Below, piece after piece: positions 25,889 to 34,211 of a DNA stretch of 64,000 nucleotides. The translations under genes were made by a program, and so were the position numbers. The notes beneath the pieces were generated by a model that saw nothing but the letters and a program-made list of their open reading frames with translations, searched no databases and was not told the DNA's origin. Position 1 is the stretch's first letter. Every line of letters starts with the position of its first letter. Source of the stretch: Microbacterium sp. Root180 (GTDB lineage: Bacteria > Actinomycetota > Actinomycetes > Actinomycetales > Microbacteriaceae); NCBI RefSeq assembly GCF_001428485.1, contig NZ_LMHS01000003.1:1509494-1573493 (forward strand), in the 5' to 3' direction.

Positions 25889-27246
25889 GCGCGACGTTCA
25901 CCCTGATCGACCCCTCGACGGGGCGCGGATTCCGCGAGGTGCCGCGCGCATCGGTGGAAGAGGTGGATGCCGCGATCGCCCGTGCCGTCGCTGTACAGCG
26001 CGCGTGGGCCGGGATCGCTCCCGTCGCCCGCGCCGACGCCCTGCGCCGGTTCGCCCGCGCGGTCGAGGACCACGTCGAGGAGCTCGCACAGCTCGAGGTG
26101 ATCAATTCCGGGCATCCGATCGAGTCGGCGCGGTGGGAGGCGTCGCACGTCGCCCAAGTGCTCAACTTCTACGCGGGTGCGCCCGAGCGGCTGAGCGGAC
26201 AGCAGATCCCGGTCAGCGGCGGGCTGGACGTGACCTTCCACGAGCCGTACGGCGTGGTCGGGATCATCGTGCCGTGGAACTTCCCCATGACGATCGCGTC
26301 GTGGGGGTTCGCGCCGGCGCTCGCCGCGGGGAACGCGGTCGTGCTCAAGCCCGCCGAGCTCACCCCCCTGACGGCGGTGCGCCTGGGCGAGCTCGCCGTC
26401 GAGGCGGGGCTCCCCGAGGGCCTCTTCGCCGTGGTGACCGGATCGGGCTCGGTCGTCGGACAGCGCTTCGTCGAGCACCCGGACGTGCGGAAGGTCGTGT
26501 TCACCGGGTCGACCGAGGTCGGGGTCGAGGTTGCGGCGGGCTGCGCGCGCGGCCTGAAGCCGGTCACGCTCGAGCTCGGCGGGAAGAGCGCGAACATCGT
26601 GTTCGCGGACGCCGACCTCGAGAAGGCCGCCGCCGCCGCGCCGGGGGCGGTGTTCGACAACGCCGGTCAGGACTGCTGCGCGCGCAGCCGCATCCTCGTG
26701 CAGCGGTCGGTGTACGACCGGTTCCTCGAACTGCTCGAGCCCGCCGTCCGCGACTGGCGCGTGGGTGAGCCGACACTCGAGACGACCCAGATGGGTCCGC
26801 TCATCTCGGCCGCCCACCGCGACACCGTCGCCGGGTTCCTCGATGGTGCCGACGTGGCGTTCCGGGGATCCGCACCCGAGGGCGACGGCTTCTGGTTCGC
26901 ACCGACCGTGGTGCTCGCCGAGCCGGGCGACCGTCTCGCGCAGGAAGAAGTGTTCGGCCCCGTCGTCGCAGTGCTGCCGTTCGACGACGAGGCAGACGGC
27001 ATCCGCCTGGCCAACGACACCATCTACGGACTGGCCGGTTCGATCTGGACCCAGGACCTCGGCCGTGCGATCCGGGTCTCGCGCGGGGTGAAGAGCGGTG
27101 TGCTGTCGGTCAACTCGCACTCCTCGGTGCGGTACTGGACCCCGTTCGGCGGCATGAAAGCCTCGGGTCTCGGCCGTGAGCTCGGCCCGGACGCGGCCGA
27201 GCACTTCACCGAGACCAAGAACGTCTTCTTCGCGGCGGATGCCTGA
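25885..27246 (+). CDS. NAD(P)-dependent aldehyde dehydrogenase
   Basis: A 453-residue ALDH with the cofactor motif VGIIVPWNFPMTIASWGFAPALAAGN, FTGSTEVG, the active-site glutamate in LELGGKSANIVF and the catalytic cysteine in NAGQDCCARSRILV (parts). QEEVFGPVVAVLPFDDE and the substrate-pocket ending are intact. PuuC-like in context: oxidises the aldehyde formed from the gamma-glutamylated amine. No stand-alone amine oxidase is present, so if the substrate is an amino-alcohol the downstream SDR could make the aldehyde. ATG overlaps the upstream stop. Confidence 0.92.
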   Translation: MSATFTLIDPSTGRGFREVPRASVEEVDAAIARAVAVQRAWAGIAPVARADALRRFARAVEDHVEELAQLEVINSGHPIESARWEASHVAQVLNFYAGAPERLSGQQIPVSGGLDVTFHEPYGVVGIIVPWNFPMTIASWGFAPALAAGNAVVLKPAELTPLTAVRLGELAVEAGLPEGLFAVVTGSGSVVGQRFVEHPDVRKVVFTGSTEVGVEVAAGCARGLKPVTLELGGKSANIVFADADLEKAAAAAPGAVFDNAGQDCCARSRILVQRSVYDRFLELLEPAVRDWRVGEPTLETTQMGPLISAAHRDTVAGFLDGADVAFRGSAPEGDGFWFAPTVVLAEPGDRLAQEEVFGPVVAVLPFDDEADGIRLANDTIYGLAGSIWTQDLGRAIRVSRGVKSGVLSVNSHSSVRYWTPFGGMKASGLGRELGPDAAEHFTETKNVFFAADA

Positions 27247-27250
27247 CCCC

Positions 27251-27325
27251 CATGTCCCGATCGCATGCCTTCGTGTCCCAGAATCCGCCGCTCATGGACC
27301 CTCTAGCGGCGGAAATCGGGACATG
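27251..27325. repeat. Two-tier intergenic hairpin (TGTCCC family)
   Basis: Outer arms CATGTCCCGAT (27251-27261) and ATCGGGACATG (27315-27325) are perfectly complementary. Inner arms TCCGCCGCT (27284-27292) and AGCGGCGGA (27305-27313) pair over a 12-nt loop. A second TGTCCC copy lies between them at 27274-27279. It is located in the 99-bp gap between the ALDH and SDR genes. A related copy lies inside the 3' end of the hydrolase gene. Confidence 0.7.
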
Positions 27326-27345
27326 CTCATGAAAGGAACCACAGA

Positions 27346-28119
27346 ATGGATCTGACGCAGCGGCTGAAGGACCGAGTCGCCATCATCACCGGAGGAGCAT
27401 CGGGCATCGGCCTGGCGACGGCCCGCCGGTTCGCGGCGGAGGGTGCGAAGGTCGTGATCGCCGACCTCGATCCGACCAGCGGCGAGGCTGCCGCGGCCGA
27501 GGTGGGAGGCGTCTACCGGCACGTGAACGTGGCGGACGAGGCATCCGTCGACGCGCTCTTCGACGGCGTGGCCGCCGACCTCGGGAGCGTCGACATCGCG
27601 TTCAACAACGCCGGGATCTCGCCCGCGGACGACGACTCGATCGAGACGACCGAGCTGCCGGCGTGGGATCGCGTGCAGGACGTGAACCTCAAGAGCGTCT
27701 ACCTCTGCTCGCGCGCGGCGCTGCGGCACATGGTGCCGGCGGGCAAGGGCTCGATCATCAACACGGCGTCGTTCGTCGCGCTGCTCGGCTCGGCGACGTC
27801 GCAGATCTCGTACACGGCCTCGAAGGGCGGCGTGCTCGCGATGACCCGTGAGCTGGGCGTGCAGTTCGCGCGGCAGGGGATCCGGGTGAACGCGCTGTGC
27901 CCCGGACCGGTCAACACACCGCTGCTGCAGGAGCTGTTCGCGAAGGACCCGGAGCGCGCGCAGCGCCGCCTCGTCCACGTGCCGGTCGGACGCTTCGCCG
28001 AGCCCGAGGAGATGGCGGCCGCCGTGGCGTTCCTCGCCTCGGACGACGCCTCGTTCATCACCGCGACCGCGTTCGTCGTGGACGGCGGCATCACCAACGC
28101 CTACGTGACCCCGCTCTGA
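27346..28119 (+). CDS. Short-chain dehydrogenase/reductase (SDR)
   Basis: A 257-residue classical SDR. Cofactor motif TGGASGIGLATARRFAAEG, with VIADLD at the end of beta-2 suggesting NAD(H). NNAG motif in AFNNAGISP, catalytic Ser in INTASFVALLG and the YxxxK pair in SYTASKGGVLAMTREL (parts). CPGPVNTPL and the C-terminal DGGITNAYVTPL are typical. In this cluster it would fit as an alcohol dehydrogenase acting on a gamma-glutamylated amino-alcohol (inference). The ATG at 27346 follows GAAAGGAACCACAG. Confidence 0.92.
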   Translation: MDLTQRLKDRVAIITGGASGIGLATARRFAAEGAKVVIADLDPTSGEAAAAEVGGVYRHVNVADEASVDALFDGVAADLGSVDIAFNNAGISPADDDSIETTELPAWDRVQDVNLKSVYLCSRAALRHMVPAGKGSIINTASFVALLGSATSQISYTASKGGVLAMTRELGVQFARQGIRVNALCPGPVNTPLLQELFAKDPERAQRRLVHVPVGRFAEPEEMAAAVAFLASDDASFITATAFVVDGGITNAYVTPL

Positions 28120-28234
28120 GCATGACCGTGTGCACAACGTCGGCATCTCGCGCCGTATCGCTCGCGGCGGAGGGTCCTGCGGCGCACCAGCGCCCGGATC
28201 GCCGACGCTGTGCCCGCCCCGCGGGGGTGACGCC

Positions 28235-28951
28235 ATGACCGAGACGCCGCTGCGGGGGGTTCGCCGGGCTGTGTACCGGCCGGTGCGAGAGGGCAATGCC
28301 CTCGAAGACACGGTCGCGCGTCTCGTGCAGACCATCCGGCTCGGGGTCGTCGCCCCGGGGGAGTCGCTGCCGCCGGAGCGCGAACTGGCGAACCTGTACG
28401 CCGTGAGCCGCGACACCGTGCGCGAGGCGATCCGCGAGCTCGCCGACACCGGCTACCTGGTACGCCGTCGCGGACGGTACGGCGGCACCTTCGTCGCCGA
28501 TCCGCTGCCGCAGCCGCCGCATCCCGGAGAGGTCGACCCGGCCGAGCTCCACGATGTCCTGGGCCTGCGCCGTGTGCTCGAGGCCGGAGCGGCGCGCGCC
28601 GCCGCGTCGCGCACCCTCGAGCCGTCGCAGCGCGACGAGCTGTGGGCGCGGTACGAGGCGGTGACCGCGGCATCCGAACCCGACTACCGCCGGCTCGACA
28701 CCCTCCTGCACCTCGCGATTGCCGAGGTCGCCGGCATCCCGTCGCTCGTCGCGCTCGCCGCGGAGAACCGGGCGCAGGTGAATGCCTGGCTCGACACCTT
28801 CCCGCTGCTGCCGCGCAACATCGAGCACTCGAACGCGCAGCACGAGTCCATCGTCACCGCGATCCTGGCGGGGCGAGCGGATGCCGCGGAGGCGGCGATC
28901 CTCGACCACATGGCCGGGTCGGAGGCCCTGCTGCGCGGGTTCCTGCTCTAG
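28235..28951 (+). CDS. FadR/GntR-family transcriptional regulator (FCD domain)
   Basis: A 238-residue regulator with an N-terminal winged HTH (ESLPPERELANLYAVSRDTVREAIRELADTGYLVRRRGRYGG, in parts; about 35-85) and a C-terminal all-helical FCD ligand domain (about 105-235) with the metal-site histidines in LLHLAIAE and EHSNAQHESIV. Likely the local regulator of the amine cluster, responding to the substrate or a gamma-glutamyl intermediate. Start at ATG 28235 after GCGGGGGTGACG, because the upstream extension lacks conservation. Confidence 0.88.
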   Translation: MTETPLRGVRRAVYRPVREGNALEDTVARLVQTIRLGVVAPGESLPPERELANLYAVSRDTVREAIRELADTGYLVRRRGRYGGTFVADPLPQPPHPGEVDPAELHDVLGLRRVLEAGAARAAASRTLEPSQRDELWARYEAVTAASEPDYRRLDTLLHLAIAEVAGIPSLVALAAENRAQVNAWLDTFPLLPRNIEHSNAQHESIVTAILAGRADAAEAAILDHMAGSEALLRGFLL

Positions 28952-28970
28952 CGGCGTCCGGTCGACCGTG

Positions 28971-29032
28971 GTCGGCCGGTCGGCCGGGGTCGTCACGTCG
29001 GCCGGGGTCGGCCAGGTCGGCCGGGGTCGTCA
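28971..29032. repeat. Imperfect tandem GTCGGCCGG repeats
   Basis: About five copies of GTCGGCCGG, some extended to GTCGGCCGGGGTCGT, occur directly after the regulator stop codon. Low-complexity, non-coding; expansion by slippage is the simplest explanation. Confidence 0.6.
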
Positions 29033-29052
29033 GGTGCTTGCCGCATCATCCC

Positions 29053-29140
29053 GGCGCATAACTCCTGCAGAACGGTGTTCCCGCGCCGCGACACGCCGTC
29101 GCGGAACTCCGATGGGCGCGAAGTGCAGGAGTTATGCGCC
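29053..29140. repeat. Intergenic hairpin with 17-bp perfect arms
   Basis: GGCGCATAACTCCTGCA (29053-29069) and TGCAGGAGTTATGCGCC (29124-29140) are perfectly complementary. Inside, GTTCCCGCG (29077-29085) and CGCGGAAC (29100-29107) pair with one bulge. Another AACTCC copy is found at 29105-29110. It lies just upstream of the promoter of the 29170 gene. Confidence 0.7.
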
Positions 29141-29169
29141 CGGTCGGGGCGGCCGTCTACGCTGGAACG

Positions 29170-29571
29170 ATGGCCGGCAAGAAGCGCCCGAAGAAGGAAC
29201 TGGAGTTCCGCAACACGCAGCTCGCCGACGCCCTCCAGACGCAGGACATGGCCGCCGTCGCGTTCGCCCTCCGGCACGGGCCGACCGTGGTGCCGCTGGT
29301 CCGCGTCGGCCAGCGCGACGATCCGCTCGACGTCGGCGAGGTCTGGACGTACCGCGATCCGCGCAACGGCGACATCGCCCTCCTACTCTTCAGCGATGCC
29401 GCGAACAAGCCCGAGACGCTTCCGCCCGGCGTGGCCCTGCAGTCCCCCGCGTGGCTGCGCTCGTTCCTCGGCGCGCACAAGGACGAGATCACCACGGTGT
29501 TCTTCGATCTCGCGGGTCCCCACCCGCTGCAGGCGACGCCCGCCGATCTGATCGCTGCCCTCGACGCCTGA
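29170..29571 (+). CDS. SseB-like conserved protein (133 aa)
   Basis: A small cytosolic protein beginning MAGKKRPKKELEFRNTQLAD. A central alpha/beta part contains TVVPLVRVGQRDDPLDVGEVWTYRDPRNGDIALLLFSDAAN (in parts) and a C-terminal SPAWLRSFLGAHKDEITTVFFDLAG. The FVPLV-like strand and closing pattern recall SseB N-terminal domains. This is a weak call, and the role is unknown. TACGCT (29158-29163) lies 6 nt before the ATG. Confidence 0.6.
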   Translation: MAGKKRPKKELEFRNTQLADALQTQDMAAVAFALRHGPTVVPLVRVGQRDDPLDVGEVWTYRDPRNGDIALLLFSDAANKPETLPPGVALQSPAWLRSFLGAHKDEITTVFFDLAGPHPLQATPADLIAALDA

Positions 29572-29626
29572 GGCGGCGCGCGCTCGGTCGGGTCGCCTCG
29601 GTGGCGGCGCTCGGAGGACCGGTCGT

Positions 29627-29698
29627 ATCTCGGAGGATCGGTCGTATCTCGGAGGGTTGCCGGGGATCGGCTCCGAGATTCGCTTGATCCTCCGAGAT
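29627..29698. repeat. Two-tier intergenic hairpin (ATCTCGGAG family)
   Basis: ATCTCGGAGGATC (29627-29639) pairs with GATCCTCCGAGAT (29686-29698), and the second copy ATCTCGGAG (29646-29654) pairs with CTCCGAGAT (29671-29679). The two stems are separated by 6-nt internal loops and capped by a 16-nt loop. A further partial CTCGGAGGACC is found just upstream. Lies between the 29170 gene and the lipoprotein gene. Confidence 0.72.
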
Positions 29699-29728
29699 CG
29701 ACGGATGCCGCGCCGCTACGCTCTGGGC

Positions 29729-30103
29729 ATGCGCCGAGTTCTCGCGATCGCCGCCGGCGTCGCCGCCGTGGCCCTCGGCCTGACGGGGTGCGTGCCGACC
29801 GGGGGGCCGCTCGCGATGCAGCCCCGCGCGGAGGCGTGGCACGACGCGCTGCTCACCGGCACGCTGCACATCGATGACGACTGCGTCTGGGTGGAGACCG
29901 CGGACGCGGCCTATGTGCCGGTCTTCCCGGTCGGCTCCGCCCGGATGGAGGCCGGGCGCCTCCTGTACGGCGCGACCTGGTCGGACGGCGACACGATCGA
30001 CATCGGCGGCGGTGAGGCGCCCGAGGCCGGCGCCGACTGGTACATCCCCGACGGCTGCCCGGATGCTCTCCTGTGGGGTGCCGCTCCGCCGCCGGAGGGG
30101 TGA
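29729..30103 (+). CDS. Small lipoprotein
   Basis: A 124-residue protein with a signal peptide and lipobox LTGC (Cys near residue 21). The mature part is ~100 residues with two further cysteines (DDCVWVE and PDGCPDAL) that could form a disulfide. No family recognised. TACGCT at 29717-29722 is exactly 6 nt upstream of the ATG. Codons are strongly GC3, supporting a real gene. Confidence 0.75.
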   Translation: MRRVLAIAAGVAAVALGLTGCVPTGGPLAMQPRAEAWHDALLTGTLHIDDDCVWVETADAAYVPVFPVGSARMEAGRLLYGATWSDGDTIDIGGGEAPEAGADWYIPDGCPDALLWGAAPPPEG

Positions 30104-30223
30104 CCGGGTGCGCTCGACCGGGCTGGCGGCCGAGGTGGGCGCGCCGCGACCGGCCGCGTCGGACCGGGGAGCCCGGTTCCGTCGGGACGGGGAGCCGGCC
30201 GCGTCGGGACGGCGAGCCCCCGC

Positions 30224-31594
30224 TCAGAACTCCGGGATGTCGCCGCCGCGGCCGGGTCGCACCCGCGTGCGGACGTCGTTGAGCGCTCCGCGGAGGGTGC
30301 CCGACCGGTTGTCGATGACGTCGGTGTAGCCGAGTCGTGCCGCCTCGGAACGTCGCTGTGCGGCCTGCGCCACCGGGCGCACCTCGCCGGCGAGGCTCAG
30401 TTCGCCGACCGCCGCGAGCGTCTTCGGCGTCGACTCGTTGTTCACGGCGCCGGCGACGGCGACGGCGATCGCGAGGTCGGCCGCGGGCTCGGTGAAGCGC
30501 ACGCCGCCGACGGTGGAGACGTACACATCCTTGTCGCTCGTCTTGATGCCGCCGCGCTTCTCGAGCACGGCCAGGACCATCGCGACGCGCGCGGAGTCGA
30601 CGCCGTTCACGATGCGGCGAGGGTTGGGGCTGGTCGCGGTGATCGTGAGCGCCTGCACCTCGACCGGCATCGCGCGCCGGCCCTCGAGCGCGATGGCGAC
30701 GCAGGTGCCGGGCTCGGGTGAGCCATGGCCGAGGAAGAGGGCGCTGGGATCGGGGACCTCGGCGATGCCGGCGCCGGTCATGTCGAAGCATCCGACCTCG
30801 TCCGTCGGGCCGAAGCGGTTCTTGAGCGCCCGCACGAACCGCAGCGAGGTCTGCCGGTCGCCCTCGAAGTGGCACACGACGTCGACCAAGTGCTCGAGGA
30901 TGCGCGGACCGGCGATCGACCCGTCCTTCGTCACGTGCCCGACGATGATGACGGGGAGCCCGCGGTCCTTTGCCACGCGGATGAGCGTCGAGGCGACCTC
31001 GCGCACCTGAGACGGGTGCCCCGCCATGCCCTCGGACAGCGACGAGGCCACCGTCTGCACGGAGTCGACGATCAGCAGCTCGGGGCGCACCTCGTCGACG
31101 TGCCCGAGGATCGTCGCGAGGTCGGTCTCGCTCGCGAGGAAGAGCTCGTCGTGGAGCGCGCCGGTGCGCTCGGCGCGCAGCCGCACCTGCGCCGTGGACT
31201 CCTCGGCAGAGGCGTAGAGCACGCGGCGCCCGGCCTTCGCCGACTGCGCCGCGACCTCGAGCAGGAGCGTCGACTTGCCGACTCCCGGCTCGCCCGACAG
31301 CAGGATCGCCGCCCCGGGCACGACGCCGCCGCCCAGCACGCGGTCGAACTCGCCGACCCCGCTCGTGCGGCGCGGGGCGTCGGTCGTGTCGATGCTCGTG
31401 ATGGGGCGCGCCGCGCGGCCCGCGCCGGGGGCGATGGGCGTGACCGAACGCACCAATCCGGTGGACTCGGATGCCTCGACCACGGTGCCCCACTGCTGGC
31501 ACTCGCCGCAGCGGCCGACCCACTTGATCGTCGTCCACCCGCACTCGGTGCACCGGTACGGGGCGGTCTGCGTGGGTCGTCGGGCGGCGGCCAT
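30224..31594 (-). CDS. radA: DNA repair protein RadA
   Basis: RecA-like ATPase/branch-migration factor in homologous recombination. The 456-residue protein has an N-terminal C4 zinc finger (C15, C18, C29, C32). Walker A GEPGVGKST is at 101-109, Walker B LLIVDSVQTV, and the RadA-specific KNRFG motif is in ALKNRFGPTDEVG. A C-terminal Lon-like domain starts at about 290 (DVYVSTVGGVRFTEPAADLAIAVA in part). Start at 31594: on the minus strand TACGCT (31601-31606) precedes the ATG by 6 nt, so it looks leaderless. Divergent from the SRPBCC gene. Confidence 0.95.
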   Translation of the reverse strand: MAAARRPTQTAPYRCTECGWTTIKWVGRCGECQQWGTVVEASESTGLVRSVTPIAPGAGRAARPITSIDTTDAPRRTSGVGEFDRVLGGGVVPGAAILLSGEPGVGKSTLLLEVAAQSAKAGRRVLYASAEESTAQVRLRAERTGALHDELFLASETDLATILGHVDEVRPELLIVDSVQTVASSLSEGMAGHPSQVREVASTLIRVAKDRGLPVIIVGHVTKDGSIAGPRILEHLVDVVCHFEGDRQTSLRFVRALKNRFGPTDEVGCFDMTGAGIAEVPDPSALFLGHGSPEPGTCVAIALEGRRAMPVEVQALTITATSPNPRRIVNGVDSARVAMVLAVLEKRGGIKTSDKDVYVSTVGGVRFTEPAADLAIAVAVAGAVNNESTPKTLAAVGELSLAGEVRPVAQAAQRRSEAARLGYTDVIDNRSGTLRGALNDVRTRVRPGRGGDIPEF

Positions 31595-31652
31595 GGGATC
31601 AGCGTACGTGGGGGCCGCGACATCGCTTCGCGGCGCGGCGTAGGGTGACGGC

Positions 31653-32108
31653 ATGCGGGTGGATGCGGCATCCCGATTCATCGCGGCGGATCCCGCCGAC
31701 GTCTTCCGGGTGTTCGTCGACCCGGCGCTCATGCTGGCGTGGCTTCCGCCCGAGGGCATGGCCGGGCGCTTCGAGGAGTTCGACCCTGAGGTCGGCTACC
31801 GCATGGTGCTGCGCTATCTCCAGCCACCCGAGGGCGGCGGCAAGGCGGGCGCGGACGAGGATGTCGCGGTCGTGCGTCGCGTGCGGGTGGAGCCGTCGGA
31901 GCTCATCGTCGAGGAGATCGACTTCCCGTCCGACGACCCCGCGTTCTCGGGCACGATGACGATGACGTGGATCTTCACCGAGGGTGACGGCGGCACCTAC
32001 GTCGATATCGAGGCGACGGGAGTGCCGGCGGGCATCATCCCGGAAGACCACGCGGCCGGCATGGCGTCGTCGCTCGCGAACCTCGCGCGCCTCGTCGAGG
32101 GCGGGTGA
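31653..32108 (+). CDS. SRPBCC/AHSA1-like domain protein
   Basis: A 151-residue START/Bet v1-fold protein opening MRVDAASRFIAADPADVFRVFVDPALMLAWLPP (in part), the classic helix-grip N-terminus, and closing in a long amphipathic helix with MASSLANLARLVE. These proteins bind hydrophobic ligands or act as Hsp90 co-chaperone-like factors; no ligand is indicated. TAGGGT (31641-31646) precedes ATG by 6 nt. Convergent with ldh. Confidence 0.8.
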   Translation: MRVDAASRFIAADPADVFRVFVDPALMLAWLPPEGMAGRFEEFDPEVGYRMVLRYLQPPEGGGKAGADEDVAVVRRVRVEPSELIVEEIDFPSDDPAFSGTMTMTWIFTEGDGGTYVDIEATGVPAGIIPEDHAAGMASSLANLARLVEGG

Positions 32109-32150
32109 GGCATCCGCCCACGGACCGCCGGGCACGAGCGCCCAAACCAC

Positions 32151-33101
32151 TCAGCGCAGAGAGTCGATGACCTCGCGCAGGGCGCCGGCGGAGCGGTGGA
32201 AGAGCTCGAGCTCGTTCGCGGAGAATTGCGTCTCGCGGATCGGCACGGCACCGGCCGCACTCACGACGGAGGGCACCGACAGTGCGACCCCGTCGACGCC
32301 GTGGAAGTCGCGCAGCACCGGCGAGACCGGCATGACTGCGCGCTCGTCGCGGAGGATCGCCTCGATGATGCGGGCGCTCGAGAGTCCGATCGCGTAGTTC
32401 GTCGCACCCTTCCCCTGGATGACCTTGTAGGCGGCGTCTCGCACGTCGATCGCGATCTGGTCGAGCTCCTCCACCGTCATGCGGTCGCCGGCCGGGGTCA
32501 CCCAGTCCAGGATCGGCACCGCCCCGATGGTCGCGGCCGACCACAGCGGGAACTCGGTGTCGCCGTGCTCGCCCACGATGTAGGCGTGCACGCTCGAGGT
32601 CGAGACGCCCGCGCGCTCGGCGAGCTTCCAGCGCAGACGCGACGTGTCGAGCACGGTTCCCGAGGCGAAGATGCGCTCCGGCGGCAGGCCGGTCTCCTCC
32701 TGCGCCAGCACGGTCAGCACGTCGCAGGGGTTGGTGACGATGACGTAGATCGCGTCGGGCGCCGCGCTCAGCAGCTGCGGCATCATCTTCTTCATGATCC
32801 CGGCGTTGACGCCGGCGAGCTCGATGCGCGTCTGCCCGGGGTTCTGCTTCGCACCCGCGGTGATCACGACCACGTGCGAGCCCTCGACCACCGACAGGTC
32901 GCTGCCGCCGATGATGTCGCTCGTGCCGGTGAACTGCGTGCCGTGGGCGAGGTCGAGCACCTCGGCCTCTGCCTTCTCGGTCGCGATGTCGTAGAGGGCG
33001 ACGTGCCGGGCCGATCCGCGGATCAGCGCGGCGTACGCGGCGCTCGAGCCGACGCTCCCAGCGCCGACGATGGTGACTTTCGAGTTCTCGATGACGGCCA
33101 T
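32151..33101 (-). CDS. ldh: L-lactate dehydrogenase
   Basis: Reduces pyruvate to L-lactate with NADH. The 316-residue protein has the glycine motif IVGAGSVGSSAAYAAL. Q86 in TAGAKQNPGQTR marks lactate rather than malate dehydrogenase. R92 closes the substrate, and the catalytic H179 lies in VGEHGDTEFPLW. Start at ATG 33101, where conservation begins. Confidence 0.94.
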   Translation of the reverse strand: MAVIENSKVTIVGAGSVGSSAAYAALIRGSARHVALYDIATEKAEAEVLDLAHGTQFTGTSDIIGGSDLSVVEGSHVVVITAGAKQNPGQTRIELAGVNAGIMKKMMPQLLSAAPDAIYVIVTNPCDVLTVLAQEETGLPPERIFASGTVLDTSRLRWKLAERAGVSTSSVHAYIVGEHGDTEFPLWSAATIGAVPILDWVTPAGDRMTVEELDQIAIDVRDAAYKVIQGKGATNYAIGLSSARIIEAILRDERAVMPVSPVLRDFHGVDGVALSVPSVVSAAGAVPIRETQFSANELELFHRSAGALREVIDSLR

Positions 33102-33151
33102 GCCGCCAGTCTTGCAGTGAGCGGATGCCTCGGGCCAGGCCGAGGACCGGG

Positions 33152-33289
33152 TCAATACGGCAGGACGTTGAGCGGGGTCATCGAGCCCACCGCGATCTCG
33201 ACCGAGGTCGACGCGCCGCCGGACATCTCGTACACGCGCCCCGCGGTGGAAGGTCGCGTGCGGATCGCCCGCGGCGGCTGATGCGGCAT
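33152..33289 (-). CDS. Candidate 45-residue small protein
   Basis: The minus-strand frame between ldh and the amidotransferase gene runs from ATG at 33289 to TGA at 33152. Its second half (GRVYEMSGGASTSVEIAVG then SMTPLNVLPY) reads as a compact beta-rich peptide. Nearly every codon there ends in G or C, as in real genes of this genome. No family recognised. It could be a genuine small protein or the 3' remnant of a lost gene. Confidence 0.4.
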   Translation of the reverse strand: MPHQPPRAIRTRPSTAGRVYEMSGGASTSVEIAVGSMTPLNVLPY

Positions 33290-33343
33290 CCCGTCCCGTC
33301 GTTCTACGCTGACCTCGTTCGCGACCGCTGAGGAGGACCGACG

Positions 33344-34177
33344 ATGTGCCGATGGCTGGCCTACACGGGCGAGGCGCTGGCGCCCTCGACCCTCATCCTC
33401 GACCCGCAGCACTCGGTCGTAGCGATGTCGCTCAACTCTCCGCTGGGCGCCGAGACGGTCAACGGGGACGGCTTCGGTCTGGGCTGGTATCCGGATGCCG
33501 CGCCCGGCGCCGACCCCGCCGTGTTCCGGTCGATCGAGCCTGCGTGGCACGACCAGAACCTGCGCGAGCTCAGTCGTGCGGTGCGCTCGCCCCTGTTCTT
33601 CGCGCATGTGCGGGCAGCCGCGGGTCCGCCGATCCAGCAGACGAACTGCCACCCGTTCCGCCACGATCGCTGGCTGTTCATGCACAACGGGTCGATCTCG
33701 GGATTCTCCACGTACAAGAGGGATCTCGTGCTCTCCGTCGACCCCGAGCTGTATCCGTCGATCCAGGGGACGACCGATTCGGAGGTGCTGTTCCACCTCG
33801 CGCTGACCTACGGACTGATGGACGATCCGGTTGCGGCCGTCGGCGCGGCGATCCGCCGGGTCGAAGAGGCCGGGCGTGCGGCCGGGGTGCAGTTCCCGAT
33901 GCAGGGGACCGTGGCGGTCACCGACGGGGCGACCGTGTGGGCGTTCCGGTACTCGACCCAGGGACGCTCGCGCACGCTGTTCCACTCGGCGGACGTGCCG
34001 ACCCTGCGACAGATGTACCCGGATGCCGCGCGCCTGGCCGCCTTCGGAGACCGAGCCCAGGTCGTGGTCTCGGAGCCGCTCAACGACCTGCCCGGGGTGT
34101 TCCTCGAAGTGCCCGAGTCGACCGTCGCCGTGCTCGATCCGGACGGGTACCACCACCGGGAGTTCCTCGACGCGTGA
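33344..34177 (+). CDS. Class II glutamine amidotransferase (EgtC-like)
   Basis: A 277-residue N-terminal-nucleophile amidohydrolase. The initiator Met is followed directly by the catalytic Cys2 (MCRWLAYTGEAL). NGDGFGLGWY, FFAHVRAAAGPPIQQTNCHPF and WLFMHNGSISGF (parts) are the class II GATase glutamine-site motifs. The same architecture is found in EgtC of ergothioneine synthesis and in stand-alone class II GATases. No egt genes lie nearby, so the substrate is open. ATG follows TGAGGAGGACCGACG. Confidence 0.88.
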   Translation: MCRWLAYTGEALAPSTLILDPQHSVVAMSLNSPLGAETVNGDGFGLGWYPDAAPGADPAVFRSIEPAWHDQNLRELSRAVRSPLFFAHVRAAAGPPIQQTNCHPFRHDRWLFMHNGSISGFSTYKRDLVLSVDPELYPSIQGTTDSEVLFHLALTYGLMDDPVAAVGAAIRRVEEAGRAAGVQFPMQGTVAVTDGATVWAFRYSTQGRSRTLFHSADVPTLRQMYPDAARLAAFGDRAQVVVSEPLNDLPGVFLEVPESTVAVLDPDGYHHREFLDA

Positions 34178-34211
34178 GGCGGTGTTCGCGCGGCCGTGGC
34201 CCGTGTGTCGC

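Noticed and set aside
25807..27325. TGTCCC motifs as operators of the FadR-type regulator
   Set aside because: The copies are long, include shared non-palindromic sequence and one is in coding DNA, which fits a repeat element better than an operator. Not excluded without binding data.
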